Under the pieces are notes generated by a model. The model saw only the letters and a list, made by a program, of their open reading frames with translations, had not been told where the DNA came from and did no database searches. Below are positions 44,796 through 53,247 of a DNA stretch of 64,000 nt, one piece after another. Source of the DNA: Paenibacillus radicibacter (GTDB lineage: Bacteria > Bacillota > Bacilli > Paenibacillales > NBRC-103111); contig NZ_JANQBC010000011.1 in the NCBI RefSeq assembly GCF_024721995.1, positions 177,601-241,600 of the forward strand. Direction: 5' to 3'. Numbering within the stretch: the stretch's first letter is position 1; every line of letters starts with the position of its first letter. The position numbers and the translations under genes are program-made.

Positions 44796-46826
44796 CTAAA
44801 TCCAAATATGAACGACAAGATCAATTAGCTTAATCCCGATAAAAGGAACAATGATACCACCTAAACCATATACGAATAAGTTCCGACTTAATAACTTTCC
44901 TGAACTCATCGGCTTGTAAGATACACCCTTCATTGCAAGTGGTATCAAGAGTGGAATAATTACTGCATTAAAGATTAGTGCTGACAGAATCGCAGACAAT
45001 GGCGTTCCCAAATTCATAATATTGAGTACTTCCATCTGCGGAATCGCAAGCGTGAAAATCGCTGGGATAATGGCAAAATATTTGGCTACATCGTTCGCGA
45101 TACTAAATGTCGTAAGCGCACCACGCGTCATAAGCAACTGCTTACCAATCGCAACCACTTCAATAATTTTGGAAGGATCAGAGTCCAGATCGACCATGTT
45201 CGCAGCTTCTTTCGCTGCAATCGTCCCGCTGTTCATCGCAAGCCCTACGTCAGCTTGAGCAAGTGCTGGTGCATCGTTCGTTCCGTCACCGGTCATTGCT
45301 ACAAGCTTACCCTCTGCCTGCTCTCTGCGAATCACTGCAATTTTATCTTCAGGTGTGCTTTCTGCGATAAAATCATCTACACCCGCTTCGCGTGCAATCG
45401 TTGCTGCTGTTAGTGGGTTATCCCCTGTACACATGATCGTCTTAATCCCCATCGAACGAAGTTCAGCAAACCGCTCTCTCATGCCGGGTTTTACAGTATC
45501 TTTTAAATAAATAAGTCCTACAATTTCTCCGTCAAAAGCAACCGCAAGCGGTGTACCACCCTGTGATGCTATCTCATTGCCTTTGGAATCCAAGTCCACA
45601 GGAATAGCTCCACCTTGCGCACTTACCCAGCGTTTAACTGCATCGACAGAGCCTTTACGCACCTTAACGCCATTCACTAGATCGATCCCACTCATGCGCG
45701 TTTCTGCTTTAAACTCAATAAACACAGCACCTTCTGCTAAATCCTCTGGGTAAGCCAAATCTAACTTTTTCATCAATTCAAGAACAGAACGACCTTCTGG
45801 TGTCTCATCTTTCAATGAACTAATTGCTGCCCACATACCAACAGTCGCCATGGACGCATTACCAACAGGGATAAATTCGCTCGCCATCCGGTTTCCGTAT
45901 GTGATCGTTCCTGTCTTATCAAGAATCATCGTATTGATGTCACCCGCAGCTTCAACCGCTTTACCGGACATCGCAAGAACATTAAATTGGGTCACACGGT
46001 CCATCCCTGCAATCCCGATAGCAGATAACAAACCGCCAATAGTCGTTGGAATTAAACATACCAATAAAGAAATCAATACAGGAATCGTTAATTCAATCTC
46101 TAGATACTTCGCAATCGGAGCAAGTGTCACGACTACGATGAGGAAAATAATCGTTAAAGTCGTCAATAGCGTATTAAGCGCAATCTCATTTGGCGTCTTC
46201 TGACGCTGTGCGCCTTCTACTAATGAAATCATGCGATCAATGAATGACTCACCAGGATCGCTCGTAATTCGAACCTTGATCCGGTCACTGACTACTCTCG
46301 TACCACCCGTTACCGAGCTAAAGTCACCACCCGCTTCTTTAATAACGGGAGCAGATTCACCCGTAATTGCTGATTCATCGACGGATGCTAAACCTTCAAC
46401 AATCTCACCGTCACCAGGGATCATTTCCCCTTGCGAGACTACGACAAGATCGCCCTTGCGAAGTTCCGTGGAGGAAACAACCTTAATGCTGTCCCCAACC
46501 ACCTTGTTAGCTGTAATTTCTTTCTTTGATTTTTTCAATGAATCTGCTTGTGCTTTCCCTCTGCCCTCTGCTAACGCCTCAGCAAAGTTCGCGAATAACA
46601 CCGTGAATAATAAGATAATAAAGACCGTTATATTAAATCCAATCGCCTCTTCTGTGCCAAAATAGTTCGGAAGCAGCGTCATGAGCAACACGACGAATGT
46701 GCCGACTTCTACGACAAACATAACTGGATTTTTCATCATTGTAATTGGATTTAATTTAAAGAAACTTTCTTTTAACGCCTGACCTATTATTTGGCCATCC
46801 ATATTCGATTTACGATTGTCTCGCAT
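44796..46826 (-). CDS. kdpB: Potassium-transporting P-type ATPase, subunit B
   Basis: 676 aa. Type IA P-ATPase: actuator TGES (AITGESAPV; its Ser is the known inhibitory phosphorylation site in E. coli), phosphorylation site DKTGT (about residue 307), nucleotide-binding domain, and hinge [12 protein letters not shown]; seven membrane helices. It hydrolyses ATP to drive high-affinity K+ uptake through KdpA. It starts 21 bp after kdpA with GAGG upstream of ATG 46826. Confidence 0.98.
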   Translation of the reverse strand: MRDNRKSNMDGQIIGQALKESFFKLNPITMMKNPVMFVVEVGTFVVLLMTLLPNYFGTEEAIGFNITVFIILLFTVLFANFAEALAEGRGKAQADSLKKSKKEITANKVVGDSIKVVSSTELRKGDLVVVSQGEMIPGDGEIVEGLASVDESAITGESAPVIKEAGGDFSSVTGGTRVVSDRIKVRITSDPGESFIDRMISLVEGAQRQKTPNEIALNTLLTTLTIIFLIVVVTLAPIAKYLEIELTIPVLISLLVCLIPTTIGGLLSAIGIAGMDRVTQFNVLAMSGKAVEAAGDINTMILDKTGTITYGNRMASEFIPVGNASMATVGMWAAISSLKDETPEGRSVLELMKKLDLAYPEDLAEGAVFIEFKAETRMSGIDLVNGVKVRKGSVDAVKRWVSAQGGAIPVDLDSKGNEIASQGGTPLAVAFDGEIVGLIYLKDTVKPGMRERFAELRSMGIKTIMCTGDNPLTAATIAREAGVDDFIAESTPEDKIAVIRREQAEGKLVAMTGDGTNDAPALAQADVGLAMNSGTIAAKEAANMVDLDSDPSKIIEVVAIGKQLLMTRGALTTFSIANDVAKYFAIIPAIFTLAIPQMEVLNIMNLGTPLSAILSALIFNAVIIPLLIPLAMKGVSYKPMSSGKLLSRNLFVYGLGGIIVPFIGIKLIDLVVHIWI

Positions 46827-46847
46827 CGTTACCTCATCCTCTATTCC

Positions 46848-48530
46848 TTAGCGAATTGTCAAATATTCAGCAATCGGTCCTAGCGCAAGTACAGGCAAGA
46901 ACGTCAATGCTCCAATAATGATCACCGTTCCGACGAGAATTCCCATAAACAGCTTATTATCTGTTCTGAACGTCCCGATCGTCTCAGGTACCCATTGCTT
47001 GCGAACAAGCGAACCTGCAACTCCAAGCAAGGCAATGATCGATACATAACGTCCTAAGAACATCACAATTCCCGTCGTTATGTTCCAGAATGGCGTATTA
47101 TCCGCCAAACCTTCAAAGCCTGAACCGTTATTCGCTGCCGATGATGTGTACTCATAGATCACTTGAGATACGCCATGGAACCCAGGATTCGTTATTGCGC
47201 CTTTACCTAGCTCCGTAACAAAAGCAAGTGCCGACGGCGCTAATATAATAAGCGGATGGATCAGAATGGCAATCGCAATCAGCTTCATCTCTGCTGCTTC
47301 AATCTTGCGTCCCAGAAACTCAGGTGTACGACCTACCATAAGTCCCGCCAAGAATACAGCTAATATCGCATACATGAGCATGTTCACAAGCCCCACACCA
47401 TCGCCGCCGAACACCACGTTCAGCATCATAAGCGACATTGGTACTAATCCACCAAGTGGTGTAAGCGTATCATGCATATTGTTAACTGACCCTGTCGTTG
47501 CAGAAGTCGTCACCGTTGTGAAGAGAGTCGATTGCGGGATTCCGAAGCGAACTTCCTTCCCTTCCATACTTCCTTGCGAAGCATCAATACCGAGTCTATT
47601 AATCACTGGATTTCCAGCCGTTTCGCTATAGTACGCAAGCGATAAGAACATCACGAACAAGATACTCATCGCTCCAAAAATCATCCAGCCTTGCTTCCTG
47701 TTTTTCGCAAACCGTCCGAACGTGTACGTGAGTGCCGCTGGAATACACCACATGCTTAAAATTTCGATCACATTCGTAAGTGGACTTGGATTCTCAAAAG
47801 GATGTGACGAGTTCGCACCGAAGAATCCGCCGCCATTCGTGCCTAAATGCTTAATTGATACCAGAGATGCGACAGGTCCAATTGCGATCTGCTGCGTCTC
47901 CCCCTGCAAGGTCGTCACTTGCATGGTCGGCTCTAGCGTCTGTGGCACCTTAAGTCCTACAAGTACGAGCGTTATTATAATCGCACCGGGAATCAAGAGC
48001 CGCGTATGAGCTTTCACAAAATCTACGAAGAAATTACCAAGCGTAGTCCCTTTGGACGTAATCCCTCTAATAAATGCAATGGCGACTACAAGCCCTGTCG
48101 CTGCCGACGTAAACATCATCATCATGATGACGATCATTTGGGACAAATAGCTTAACCCTGTTTCCCCACTGTAATGCTGTAAGTTCGTATTGGTCATAAA
48201 GCTGATAATCGTATTGAAAATAAGCGTAGGCTCCATATTGGCAATACCATTTGGATTAAACGGCAAACCATTCTGAATAGCCAGAATAATAAACCCGAAG
48301 ATCATCAAAACAAAATTCATAAGTACCAAGGTTAACGCGTATTTCTTCCATGTCATTCCTGAGCGATCTTTGACACCCATTACAGCAAACAACACTTTCT
48401 CTATTGGACCAAAGATGCGATCCGTCCGATTCGGTTCATTCGAAAATATATGGTAAATATAGCTGCCGAGCGGCTTTACTAGCAGCACCAGCAGTACAAT
48501 TACAACTGCGATTTGAACAATGCCCATCAT
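46848..48530 (-). CDS. kdpA: Potassium-transporting ATPase subunit A (K+ channel subunit)
   Basis: About 560 aa with about ten membrane helices and the four selectivity-filter-like loops of the KtrB/TrkH superfamily: TNTNLQHYSGE, GTNGGGFFGANSSHPFENP, the TTSATTGSVNNMHD region and SSAANNGSGFEGL. The start is ATG 48530, 8 nt after GGAGG, rather than the longer open frame. It binds and conducts K+. Preceded by kdpF and the riboswitch leader. Confidence 0.97.
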   Translation of the reverse strand: MMGIVQIAVVIVLLVLLVKPLGSYIYHIFSNEPNRTDRIFGPIEKVLFAVMGVKDRSGMTWKKYALTLVLMNFVLMIFGFIILAIQNGLPFNPNGIANMEPTLIFNTIISFMTNTNLQHYSGETGLSYLSQMIVIMMMMFTSAATGLVVAIAFIRGITSKGTTLGNFFVDFVKAHTRLLIPGAIIITLVLVGLKVPQTLEPTMQVTTLQGETQQIAIGPVASLVSIKHLGTNGGGFFGANSSHPFENPSPLTNVIEILSMWCIPAALTYTFGRFAKNRKQGWMIFGAMSILFVMFLSLAYYSETAGNPVINRLGIDASQGSMEGKEVRFGIPQSTLFTTVTTSATTGSVNNMHDTLTPLGGLVPMSLMMLNVVFGGDGVGLVNMLMYAILAVFLAGLMVGRTPEFLGRKIEAAEMKLIAIAILIHPLIILAPSALAFVTELGKGAITNPGFHGVSQVIYEYTSSAANNGSGFEGLADNTPFWNITTGIVMFLGRYVSIIALLGVAGSLVRKQWVPETIGTFRTDNKLFMGILVGTVIIIGALTFLPVLALGPIAEYLTIR

Positions 48531-48575
48531 GGCAATTTCCTCCCTGTACAACCTCAATCTAAATGGATGATTTCA

Positions 48576-48653
48576 TTAAAATTTTTCCGGATAAATCAGT
48601 GCGTAAACGAGATATATAAATATTAGAGATGTGAACACTAGCACGATCGTCAT
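48576..48653 (-). CDS. kdpF: KdpF, small stabilising subunit
   Basis: 25-codon membrane peptide starting MTIVLVFTSLIFIYL and ending in YPEKF, the characteristic C-terminal signature of KdpF. AGGAGG lies about 11 nt before ATG 48653. It lies 45 bp before kdpA in the normal kdpFABC order. In known systems it stabilises the complex like a lipid. Confidence 0.9.
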   Translation of the reverse strand: MTIVLVFTSLIFIYLVYALIYPEKF

Positions 48654-48713
48654 TCACTGTCGCCTCCTGCTATCAATCTTGCAAACAATTTATAATTTTT
48701 CAAAAATAGGCAA

Positions 48714-48757
48714 CAAAAAAGAAGCCTGCTCGAAGAGGAACTCTTCTCGCGGGCTTC
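48714..48757 (-). terminator. Regulatory intrinsic terminator of the kdp leader
   Basis: Minus strand GAAGCCCGCGAGAAGAG, loop, CTCTTCGAGCAGGCTTC, then TTTTTT. It lies about 58 nt downstream of the proximal ydaO aptamer and 60 nt before kdpF, as expected for the expression platform of a c-di-AMP OFF switch. Confidence 0.88.
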
Positions 48758-48814
48758 TAGACATGGCGAAAGAAAACACCATGTTAAAGCGCGATACTCG
48801 TCGCCTCTCTCTGT

Positions 48815-48990
48815 ACGCTTACGAGGTTAGCTGTCGGATTCGGGCGCTTGAGAGTCGCCCTACCTTGCTCACTAAGCTGTGATATAACCACAGCCTGCTT
48901 ACAAGGATTCACCCCATGAGAATTGAATGAACATCATTCGTTCCCGTTGGTTCCCCCGCTTCATGCTTTACTTAAGCAAGAACTCAGCGA
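48815..48990 (-). promoter_or_regulatory. c-di-AMP (ydaO/yuaA) riboswitch aptamer A, upstream of kdpFABC
   Basis: All conserved ydaO blocks appear in order on the minus strand: CGCT at the 5' P1 side, CGGGGGAACCAA, GGGGTGAATCC, AAGGTAGGGCGACTCTC, CCCGAATCCGACAGCTAACC and TCGTAAGCG. A strong terminator follows. c-di-AMP binding is expected to favour termination and switch off potassium uptake. Confidence 0.93.
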
Positions 48991-49040
48991 TAAAGACATC
49001 AATCTATGAACTATAAGCTTTCATCTTCCTCTCCCAGTCA

Positions 49041-49211
49041 ACGCTTACGAAGTTAGCTGACGGATTCGGGCGGTGAGAGTCGCCCTACCTTACAAGCTGC
49101 TTTGGGCAGCATGCTTAGATTCACCCCGTTTGCTATACCGATCTGACTCTCACATCGGATCAAGTACAGCAAAGTTTGGTTCCCCCGTTTTCCTGTTGGA
49201 AATTCAGCGAA
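49041..49211 (-). promoter_or_regulatory. c-di-AMP (ydaO/yuaA) riboswitch aptamer B, tandem to A
   Basis: Second complete ydaO motif: TTCGCTGAA, CGGGGGAACCAA, GGGGTGAATC, AAGGTAGGGCGACTCTCA, CCCGAATCCGTCAGCTAAC and TTCGTAAGCG (one change in the usual CCTCGTAAGC). Only about 50 nt separate it from aptamer A and no terminator is visible between them, so both aptamers share the terminator at 48714. Confidence 0.92.
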
Positions 49212-49251
49212 TAAGAACTGAAAACATTTTAATTACTAAATCATGAATCGA

Positions 49252-49280
49252 ATCATACGCCCCATCCAGATTTTTGTAAA
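49252..49280 (-). promoter_or_regulatory. Sigma-A promoter of the kdp operon
   Basis: TTTACA (49280-49275), 17-nt spacer, TATGAT (49257-49252), about 40 nt upstream of aptamer B. The implied leader is about 590 nt long. Confidence 0.75.
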
Positions 49281-49443
49281 GCGCAAGAAAATCATGAAAA
49301 TGAACCTGCTTGACAAGGATAACGCTTTCTTTCAGTTCGATCTCCCGAATGCTCCCCATATCTATCATTTTCGCATAATTTCATACTTTTCTTATCTTTT
49401 CGCCAATTCTAAGCCTTTTGAAGTTCGAAAATAAGTAGATCAC

Positions 49444-49845
49444 CTATTCCGCTAGCAAAAATGTTACATCATCACTATGTGAATGAATGACATAATTAGC
49501 CCCGAGTCCCCTATATATAAGTCGTGGCCGCAACTGTTTCGTGATTACATAGATCGGCTGATTTGTCCATGAGCGGCAAATTTGAATAAACCTGCAACAC
49601 AGCGGTAAGCTTTGTTCAAAGACATACACTTGCTGATAATGATGCTCGGGCACTAGCCATGTGCTATGCTCCGATGTGTCTATCCGCACAATGTTTGCTA
49701 TGCCGGACTTGAGCATCTTCTTCTGCTCGACTTTGTTATTGGTTAATACCACGAAAGGTTTATTTAACCGCTGCAGCTCTTTCATAAAAAACTCGCTTGC
49801 CTCTGTATGACCGACAATTAATATGAATTCCTCTTGACTACCCAC
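49444..49845 (-). CDS. Rossmann-like protein under a c-di-AMP riboswitch (RCK-N-like?)
   Basis: 133 aa. Alternating beta/alpha pattern beginning EEFILIVGHTEASEFFMKEL resembles the nucleotide-binding N-domain of TrkA/KtrA, but the usual GxGxxG is GHTEAS, and there is no RCK-C domain. GTG 49845 is preceded by GGAG at 6 nt. The gene follows its own ydaO riboswitch and promoter and lies directly upstream of the kdp leader, so a role in potassium or osmotic control is likely. Family assignment is tentative; no known name is claimed. Confidence 0.72.
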   Translation of the reverse strand: MGSQEEFILIVGHTEASEFFMKELQRLNKPFVVLTNNKVEQKKMLKSGIANIVRIDTSEHSTWLVPEHHYQQVYVFEQSLPLCCRFIQICRSWTNQPIYVITKQLRPRLIYRGLGANYVIHSHSDDVTFLLAE

Positions 49846-49872
49846 TACTTACTCCATCCCCTGTCTCCTACT

Positions 49873-50038
49873 ATTGCTTACGAGGTTAGCTGTCGGATTC
49901 GGACGGTGAGAGTCGCCCTATCTTGCGTGCACACAAGAATTCACCCCATGACCATACAAGCAGTCGGCTCTCACACCGACCTACCCTATGATCTTTGTTA
50001 TTGGTTCCCCCGCTCTCTCCTAGAAGAGATTCAGCATC
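49873..50038 (-). promoter_or_regulatory. c-di-AMP (ydaO/yuaA) riboswitch aptamer C
   Basis: Third ydaO motif: GCGGGGGAACCAA, GGGGTGAATTC, AAGATAGGGCGACTCTCA, CCGAATCCGACAGCTAACC and TCGTAAGC. The 5' P1 side is weaker than in A and B. No terminator separates it from the GTG start 28 nt downstream, so it may act on translation or through an alternative structure that covers GGGGATGGAG. Confidence 0.9.
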
Positions 50039-50050
50039 TTTCAACACAGA

Positions 50051-50079
50051 ATACTACGCTAGCGAAATTTGGTTGTAAA
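50051..50079 (-). promoter_or_regulatory. Sigma-A promoter of the 133-aa gene
   Basis: TTTACA (50079-50074), 17-nt spacer, TAGTAT (50056-50051), immediately upstream of aptamer C. Confidence 0.7.
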
Positions 50080-50300
50080 GATTAACCAGATGCAGCAAAC
50101 ACGCATATTTTGTGAAAACACCTAACTTTTCTATACCTTAGCTTAATCTTACTCTCTCCATCTATCTCGTTCTTCCATTTCCATATGGCAGTGCCTTTCC
50201 ATACTTCTTCAATAGCTATGAACCTATCATGTATGCTAAAATAAAAGATGTTGAGTTTTTTTGTAGAATAAGATATTATCCTGACAGGTGGTGAATAACA

Positions 50301-50864
50301 TTGCAGAAAAAGAACTATATATGGTTATATGTGTCGATTGTTGCATTTATCGCACTTTGCGGGCTCGCATTCGTCTTCCAATCGATCTACTTTATTTATG
50401 CCGCTAGTGCAGTCCCAATTATCATTGTGTTATTCATGCCAGATATGAACGGTGTGCAATGGATTAAACCTGATAAAAGCAAAAATAACGTACTCATTTA
50501 TAAAGTACAATCTGGTGATCCTTCTGAGGCGGATCGCGTTATCATATCGTTCGAGCCTGGCTTTGTGAAATGGAATAAACGCCATTTGTACTTTTCGTTA
50601 GATCGCATTCCTTCTTTGCCACAAGCACAAGCTGAGGAATTTATCACGAACTTATCCGTACTCGCTTCTGATCTTCATATGCACAAACGCAAATCCGGTT
50701 TTGTTGGAATTACCATTCCTAATCTGATCGAACGTTCCAAATCAATGCCGTTTACAACGAACGAAGTGAACCGTTTCACCATTCGACTGTCTGATTTACA
50801 GCGTGTTGCATCAAGTCGTAAATTAAAACCAACCGTTGGTACTCGTAGATCACTCCGCGCTTAA
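50301..50864 (+). CDS. Hypothetical protein with two N-terminal membrane helices
   Basis: 187 aa. Two hydrophobic segments (IWLYVSIVAFIALCGLAFVF and FIYAASAVPIIIVLFM) precede a basic soluble domain (VQWIKPDKSKNNVLIYKVQS; FVKWNKRHLYFSLDRI). Start is TTG 50301 after AGGTGG; no ATG is available nearby. Separate from the potassium locus (divergent) and convergent with rsgI. No family recognised. Confidence 0.72.
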   Translation: MQKKNYIWLYVSIVAFIALCGLAFVFQSIYFIYAASAVPIIIVLFMPDMNGVQWIKPDKSKNNVLIYKVQSGDPSEADRVIISFEPGFVKWNKRHLYFSLDRIPSLPQAQAEEFITNLSVLASDLHMHKRKSGFVGITIPNLIERSKSMPFTTNEVNRFTIRLSDLQRVASSRKLKPTVGTRRSLRA

Positions 50865-50898
50865 CCTCGTTATAAATGTTATAAAGACAGACATAACG

Positions 50899-50934
50899 AA
50901 AGCCGCCTCCCAATTGGGAAGGCGGCTTTTTTAT
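50899..50934. terminator. Bidirectional terminator
   Basis: AAAGCCGCCTCCCAATTGGG-AAGGCGGCTTTTTT hairpin between the convergent hypothetical and rsgI genes. Confidence 0.9.
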
Positions 50935-50945
50935 TATGCGCTAGA

Positions 50946-52118
50946 CTAACCTCCAGTAGGGGAATTGGTTGGTTTCCCGCTTTGTGGTGCACGATTCTCT
51001 CCATTGCCATTACCGTTTCCGTTAGGATCTGATGGATTGGTCGTTGGCTTCGGTGTAGGAGTCGGCTTAGGTGTTGTCGTTGGCTTATTCGAACCTTCTG
51101 GTTCTTTTGTCGGTTTGTCAGTTGGTTTCGGTGTTGTTGTCGGTTTATTCGATGGCTTATTAGACGGCGTCGGCGATGGTGTTGGCTTTGATGACGGCGT
51201 CGGCGTTGAAGTTGGTTTCTTCGTTCCCGCCGGCTTCTTCGTAGCTTCATTCTTCTGCTGATCCGCTAACTTCTGATCTAACTTACCTGACTTCTCATCT
51301 TCAAGGAGCTGATTCAATTCCATTTTGTTAAAAGATGTATTGGAAGCAAGTAAACTCTTGATCGTTGCGTATTCTTTAGCAAGAGCCGTTAACGACTTCG
51401 CTTTATAATCTTCCAAGGAAACTTTCGTTCCCGCATCTTTAAGCTTCAAGAATACGGCGAATTTACCCATGGATATTCCCTTGCTAATCGCGGCTTGTCT
51501 CATTTCAGGAGAAACTGCAAACCAGAGTACGGAGAAACCATCAGCATCCTTCGCATGTAATTTCTGAATATGCTTCACGACTTGCCCTTTAACTTTCGTT
51601 GCAAGGACAATATCACTTAACTTGGAATTCTCTTTAAGCACCGTTGCAGATACAACAATATCCGCTTCTTTCGCTGCAAGAACACCTTTCTCCGCTTGAT
51701 CCAGTACCAATTGAGTTACTTCTTCAAGCGTCTTGCCTTGATACTTCATGTTAGTGATCAATTTCTCACCATCTGCATTTAAGCCCTTCATGACGCGAAC
51801 TTGATCGCTCTCGTCTACCCCCATCTCAACACTTGGGTTAATATCAAGGGATACATAAGCAACAACTTCATCACTAGAAGAAAGTCCTAACAGCTTAATA
51901 ACAATAAAGAATGTCGCAACAAGTGCAACGGCAAGCCCTGAAATAGCAATAACAAGCCCTTTAACCGAAGAGTTCGTTGTTGGAGCTTTATCGGAATACA
52001 CAATCTCATCACCAATTTGGCAATTACGCCCATCATTCGTAATGCGATCAAATTGACCTGTTGGGAGCAGAATGACAATTTCCTTGTCACTTATTTGAAC
52101 CACAATCCCTTTATTCAT
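50946..52118 (-). CDS. rsgI: RsgI-like anti-sigma-I factor
   Basis: 390 aa. N-terminal RsgI domain (KGIVVQISDKEIVILLPTGQ, about 1-50) that binds SigI in the cytoplasm; one membrane helix (about 55-75); an extracytoplasmic segment with VAYVSLDINPSVEMGVDESD typical of RsgI; and a C-terminal tail of about 110 residues rich in Pro, Thr and Lys (KPTPTP-type repeats) ending NSPTGG. No carbohydrate-binding module is attached, unlike clostridial versions. The start overlaps the sigI stop by 8 bp. Confidence 0.9.
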   Translation of the reverse strand: MNKGIVVQISDKEIVILLPTGQFDRITNDGRNCQIGDEIVYSDKAPTTNSSVKGLVIAISGLAVALVATFFIVIKLLGLSSSDEVVAYVSLDINPSVEMGVDESDQVRVMKGLNADGEKLITNMKYQGKTLEEVTQLVLDQAEKGVLAAKEADIVVSATVLKENSKLSDIVLATKVKGQVVKHIQKLHAKDADGFSVLWFAVSPEMRQAAISKGISMGKFAVFLKLKDAGTKVSLEDYKAKSLTALAKEYATIKSLLASNTSFNKMELNQLLEDEKSGKLDQKLADQQKNEATKKPAGTKKPTSTPTPSSKPTPSPTPSNKPSNKPTTTPKPTDKPTKEPEGSNKPTTTPKPTPTPKPTTNPSDPNGNGNGNGENRAPQSGKPTNSPTGG

Positions 52119-52923
52119 AACGATCTCCCCTTTCTTGCGGAGATGACTCTTGCTTCATCCGTAAGTATTCGCGAACATATGGGAATGGTCCATTATAAAT
52201 AAGTGCTATTGCCGTAATATACTCCTGGTGTCGGTTTAATATTTTGCGTGAAACATTCACATGCCCTTGAAGTTCCTTGACTGGTAGCTTGCGCTCGCTA
52301 AGTAGCAATCGCATTAACCCTGGATCATTCGCTAGTATTCGACCAATCCCATAGAACATCTTGCGAGAATCTGTGTCCTCCGGGGATTGTTCCACAAGAT
52401 CATTGAAGTCCATATTAAACTTCTCGAGGACTTGTTCCAAATCCTGAATCTCACTTTGACGTTCATTACGACCTGGTGGCGTATCAAATACACTTGTACT
52501 CGCATCGAATACATTTGTATAGGAAGCAACATCATCCGTACCGCGTGACTCCGAAGAGCTATAGCCCATCTTATCTGAATATCGCGAATCCATTTGGATA
52601 TAATCAAATAGACGGCGTTCGATCAAACCTTCCGCGTACGAAAGAAACGCACGATCTGAATGTGTATTAAACTCATCAATCGCTTCATTAAAGGCAGCCA
52701 AAGCCACTGTAAACTCATCATTTTTTGCAGGATCTATATATCTTTTGCAATAACGGCTTGCGACCTTCCCCACGTACTCCTGATATTCAGCGATAAAAGT
52801 ATTACGCAAGGTTTCGTCGCCAACCTGAATTTGTGCAACGATTTGTTCTGGCCATTTGGCCCCTGAATCCGTAGTTTTGTCTGGTTTATTTCCAAATAGC
52901 TTTTTAAAAAGCACAAGCAACAA
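52111..52923 (-). CDS. sigI: RNA polymerase sigma factor SigI
   Basis: About 270 aa. SigI-type sigma factor with a region 2-like part (FIAEYQEYVGKVASRYCKRY; EFTVALAAFNEAIDEF; DRAFLSYAEGLIERRLFDYI) and a C-terminal DNA-binding part (LPVKELQGHVNVSRKILNRH). It controls heat/cell-wall genes in B. subtilis and is held by RsgI. Starts are ambiguous: AGGTGG lies 6 nt before TTG 52923, while GTG 52932 has no spacing to a site. First gene of sigI-rsgI. Confidence 0.92.
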   Translation of the reverse strand: MLLVLFKKLFGNKPDKTTDSGAKWPEQIVAQIQVGDETLRNTFIAEYQEYVGKVASRYCKRYIDPAKNDEFTVALAAFNEAIDEFNTHSDRAFLSYAEGLIERRLFDYIQMDSRYSDKMGYSSSESRGTDDVASYTNVFDASTSVFDTPPGRNERQSEIQDLEQVLEKFNMDFNDLVEQSPEDTDSRKMFYGIGRILANDPGLMRLLLSERKLPVKELQGHVNVSRKILNRHQEYITAIALIYNGPFPYVREYLRMKQESSPQERGDRYE

Positions 52924-52988
52924 TCTTTCCACCTCACCATAGTATTTCAGTATGCAAACTTATCTAGGAGCCAAGACGCTCGCGTATT

Positions 52989-52997
52989 ATTATAGCA
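52989..52997 (-). promoter_or_regulatory. Extended -10 promoter upstream of sigI
   Basis: TGCTATAAT on the minus strand is a perfect extended -10. A weak -35 (GCGACT) lies 17 nt further upstream. No SigI-type autoregulatory promoter was recognised. Confidence 0.5.
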
Positions 52998-53081
52998 CAG
53001 ACACATTAGGTAGTCGCAATTTTCATAGGAAAATGTTAGAATGAGGTAGTTATACCAAAACATAATTTGGAGGGATGTTTT

Positions 53082-53141
53082 ATGACAAATTTAATTGTAT
53101 TAGACGCAGCGGTAAAGAAAGGATCACAGAATACCCTCTAA
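53082..53141 (+). CDS. Putative 19-residue leader peptide upstream of rsgA
   Basis: ATG 53082 follows GGAGGG by 8 nt and opens a 19-codon frame (MTNLIVLDAAVKKGSQNTL) ending at TAA 53141. The ribosome binding site is as good as that of most genes here. Its last codons overlap the left arm of an imperfect hairpin (53122-53204) that precedes the rsgA start, a layout seen in attenuators. It could instead be the fossil start of a lost gene. Confidence 0.4.
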   Translation: MTNLIVLDAAVKKGSQNTL

Positions 53142-53204
53142 AGATAACGTTGTTACCGTTTCAAACACGTAAGCGATTATTCTAATGAGGGTTCCTCTGT
53201 GGTC
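53122..53204 (+). promoter_or_regulatory. Imperfect hairpin in the rsgA leader
   Basis: GATCACAGAATACCCTC (53122-53138) pairs with GAGGGTTCCTCTGTGGTC (53187-53204) with one bulge. It has no T run, so it is not a simple terminator. Confidence 0.45.
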
Positions 53205-53247
53205 ATAAGGTAAAACCATTATGATAACCACATTGGAGGAATTTGAG

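Noticed and set aside
48560..50100. CRISPR array suggested by recurring similar blocks
   Set aside because: The three blocks are about 170 nt, unevenly spaced and match the ydaO aptamer; there are no short identical repeats with spacers and no cas genes anywhere in the window.
50965..51261. Frames opposite and overlapping the rsgI 3' end
   Set aside because: They arise from the Pro/Thr/Lys codon repeats, which stay open in several frames; composition is unlike a real protein.
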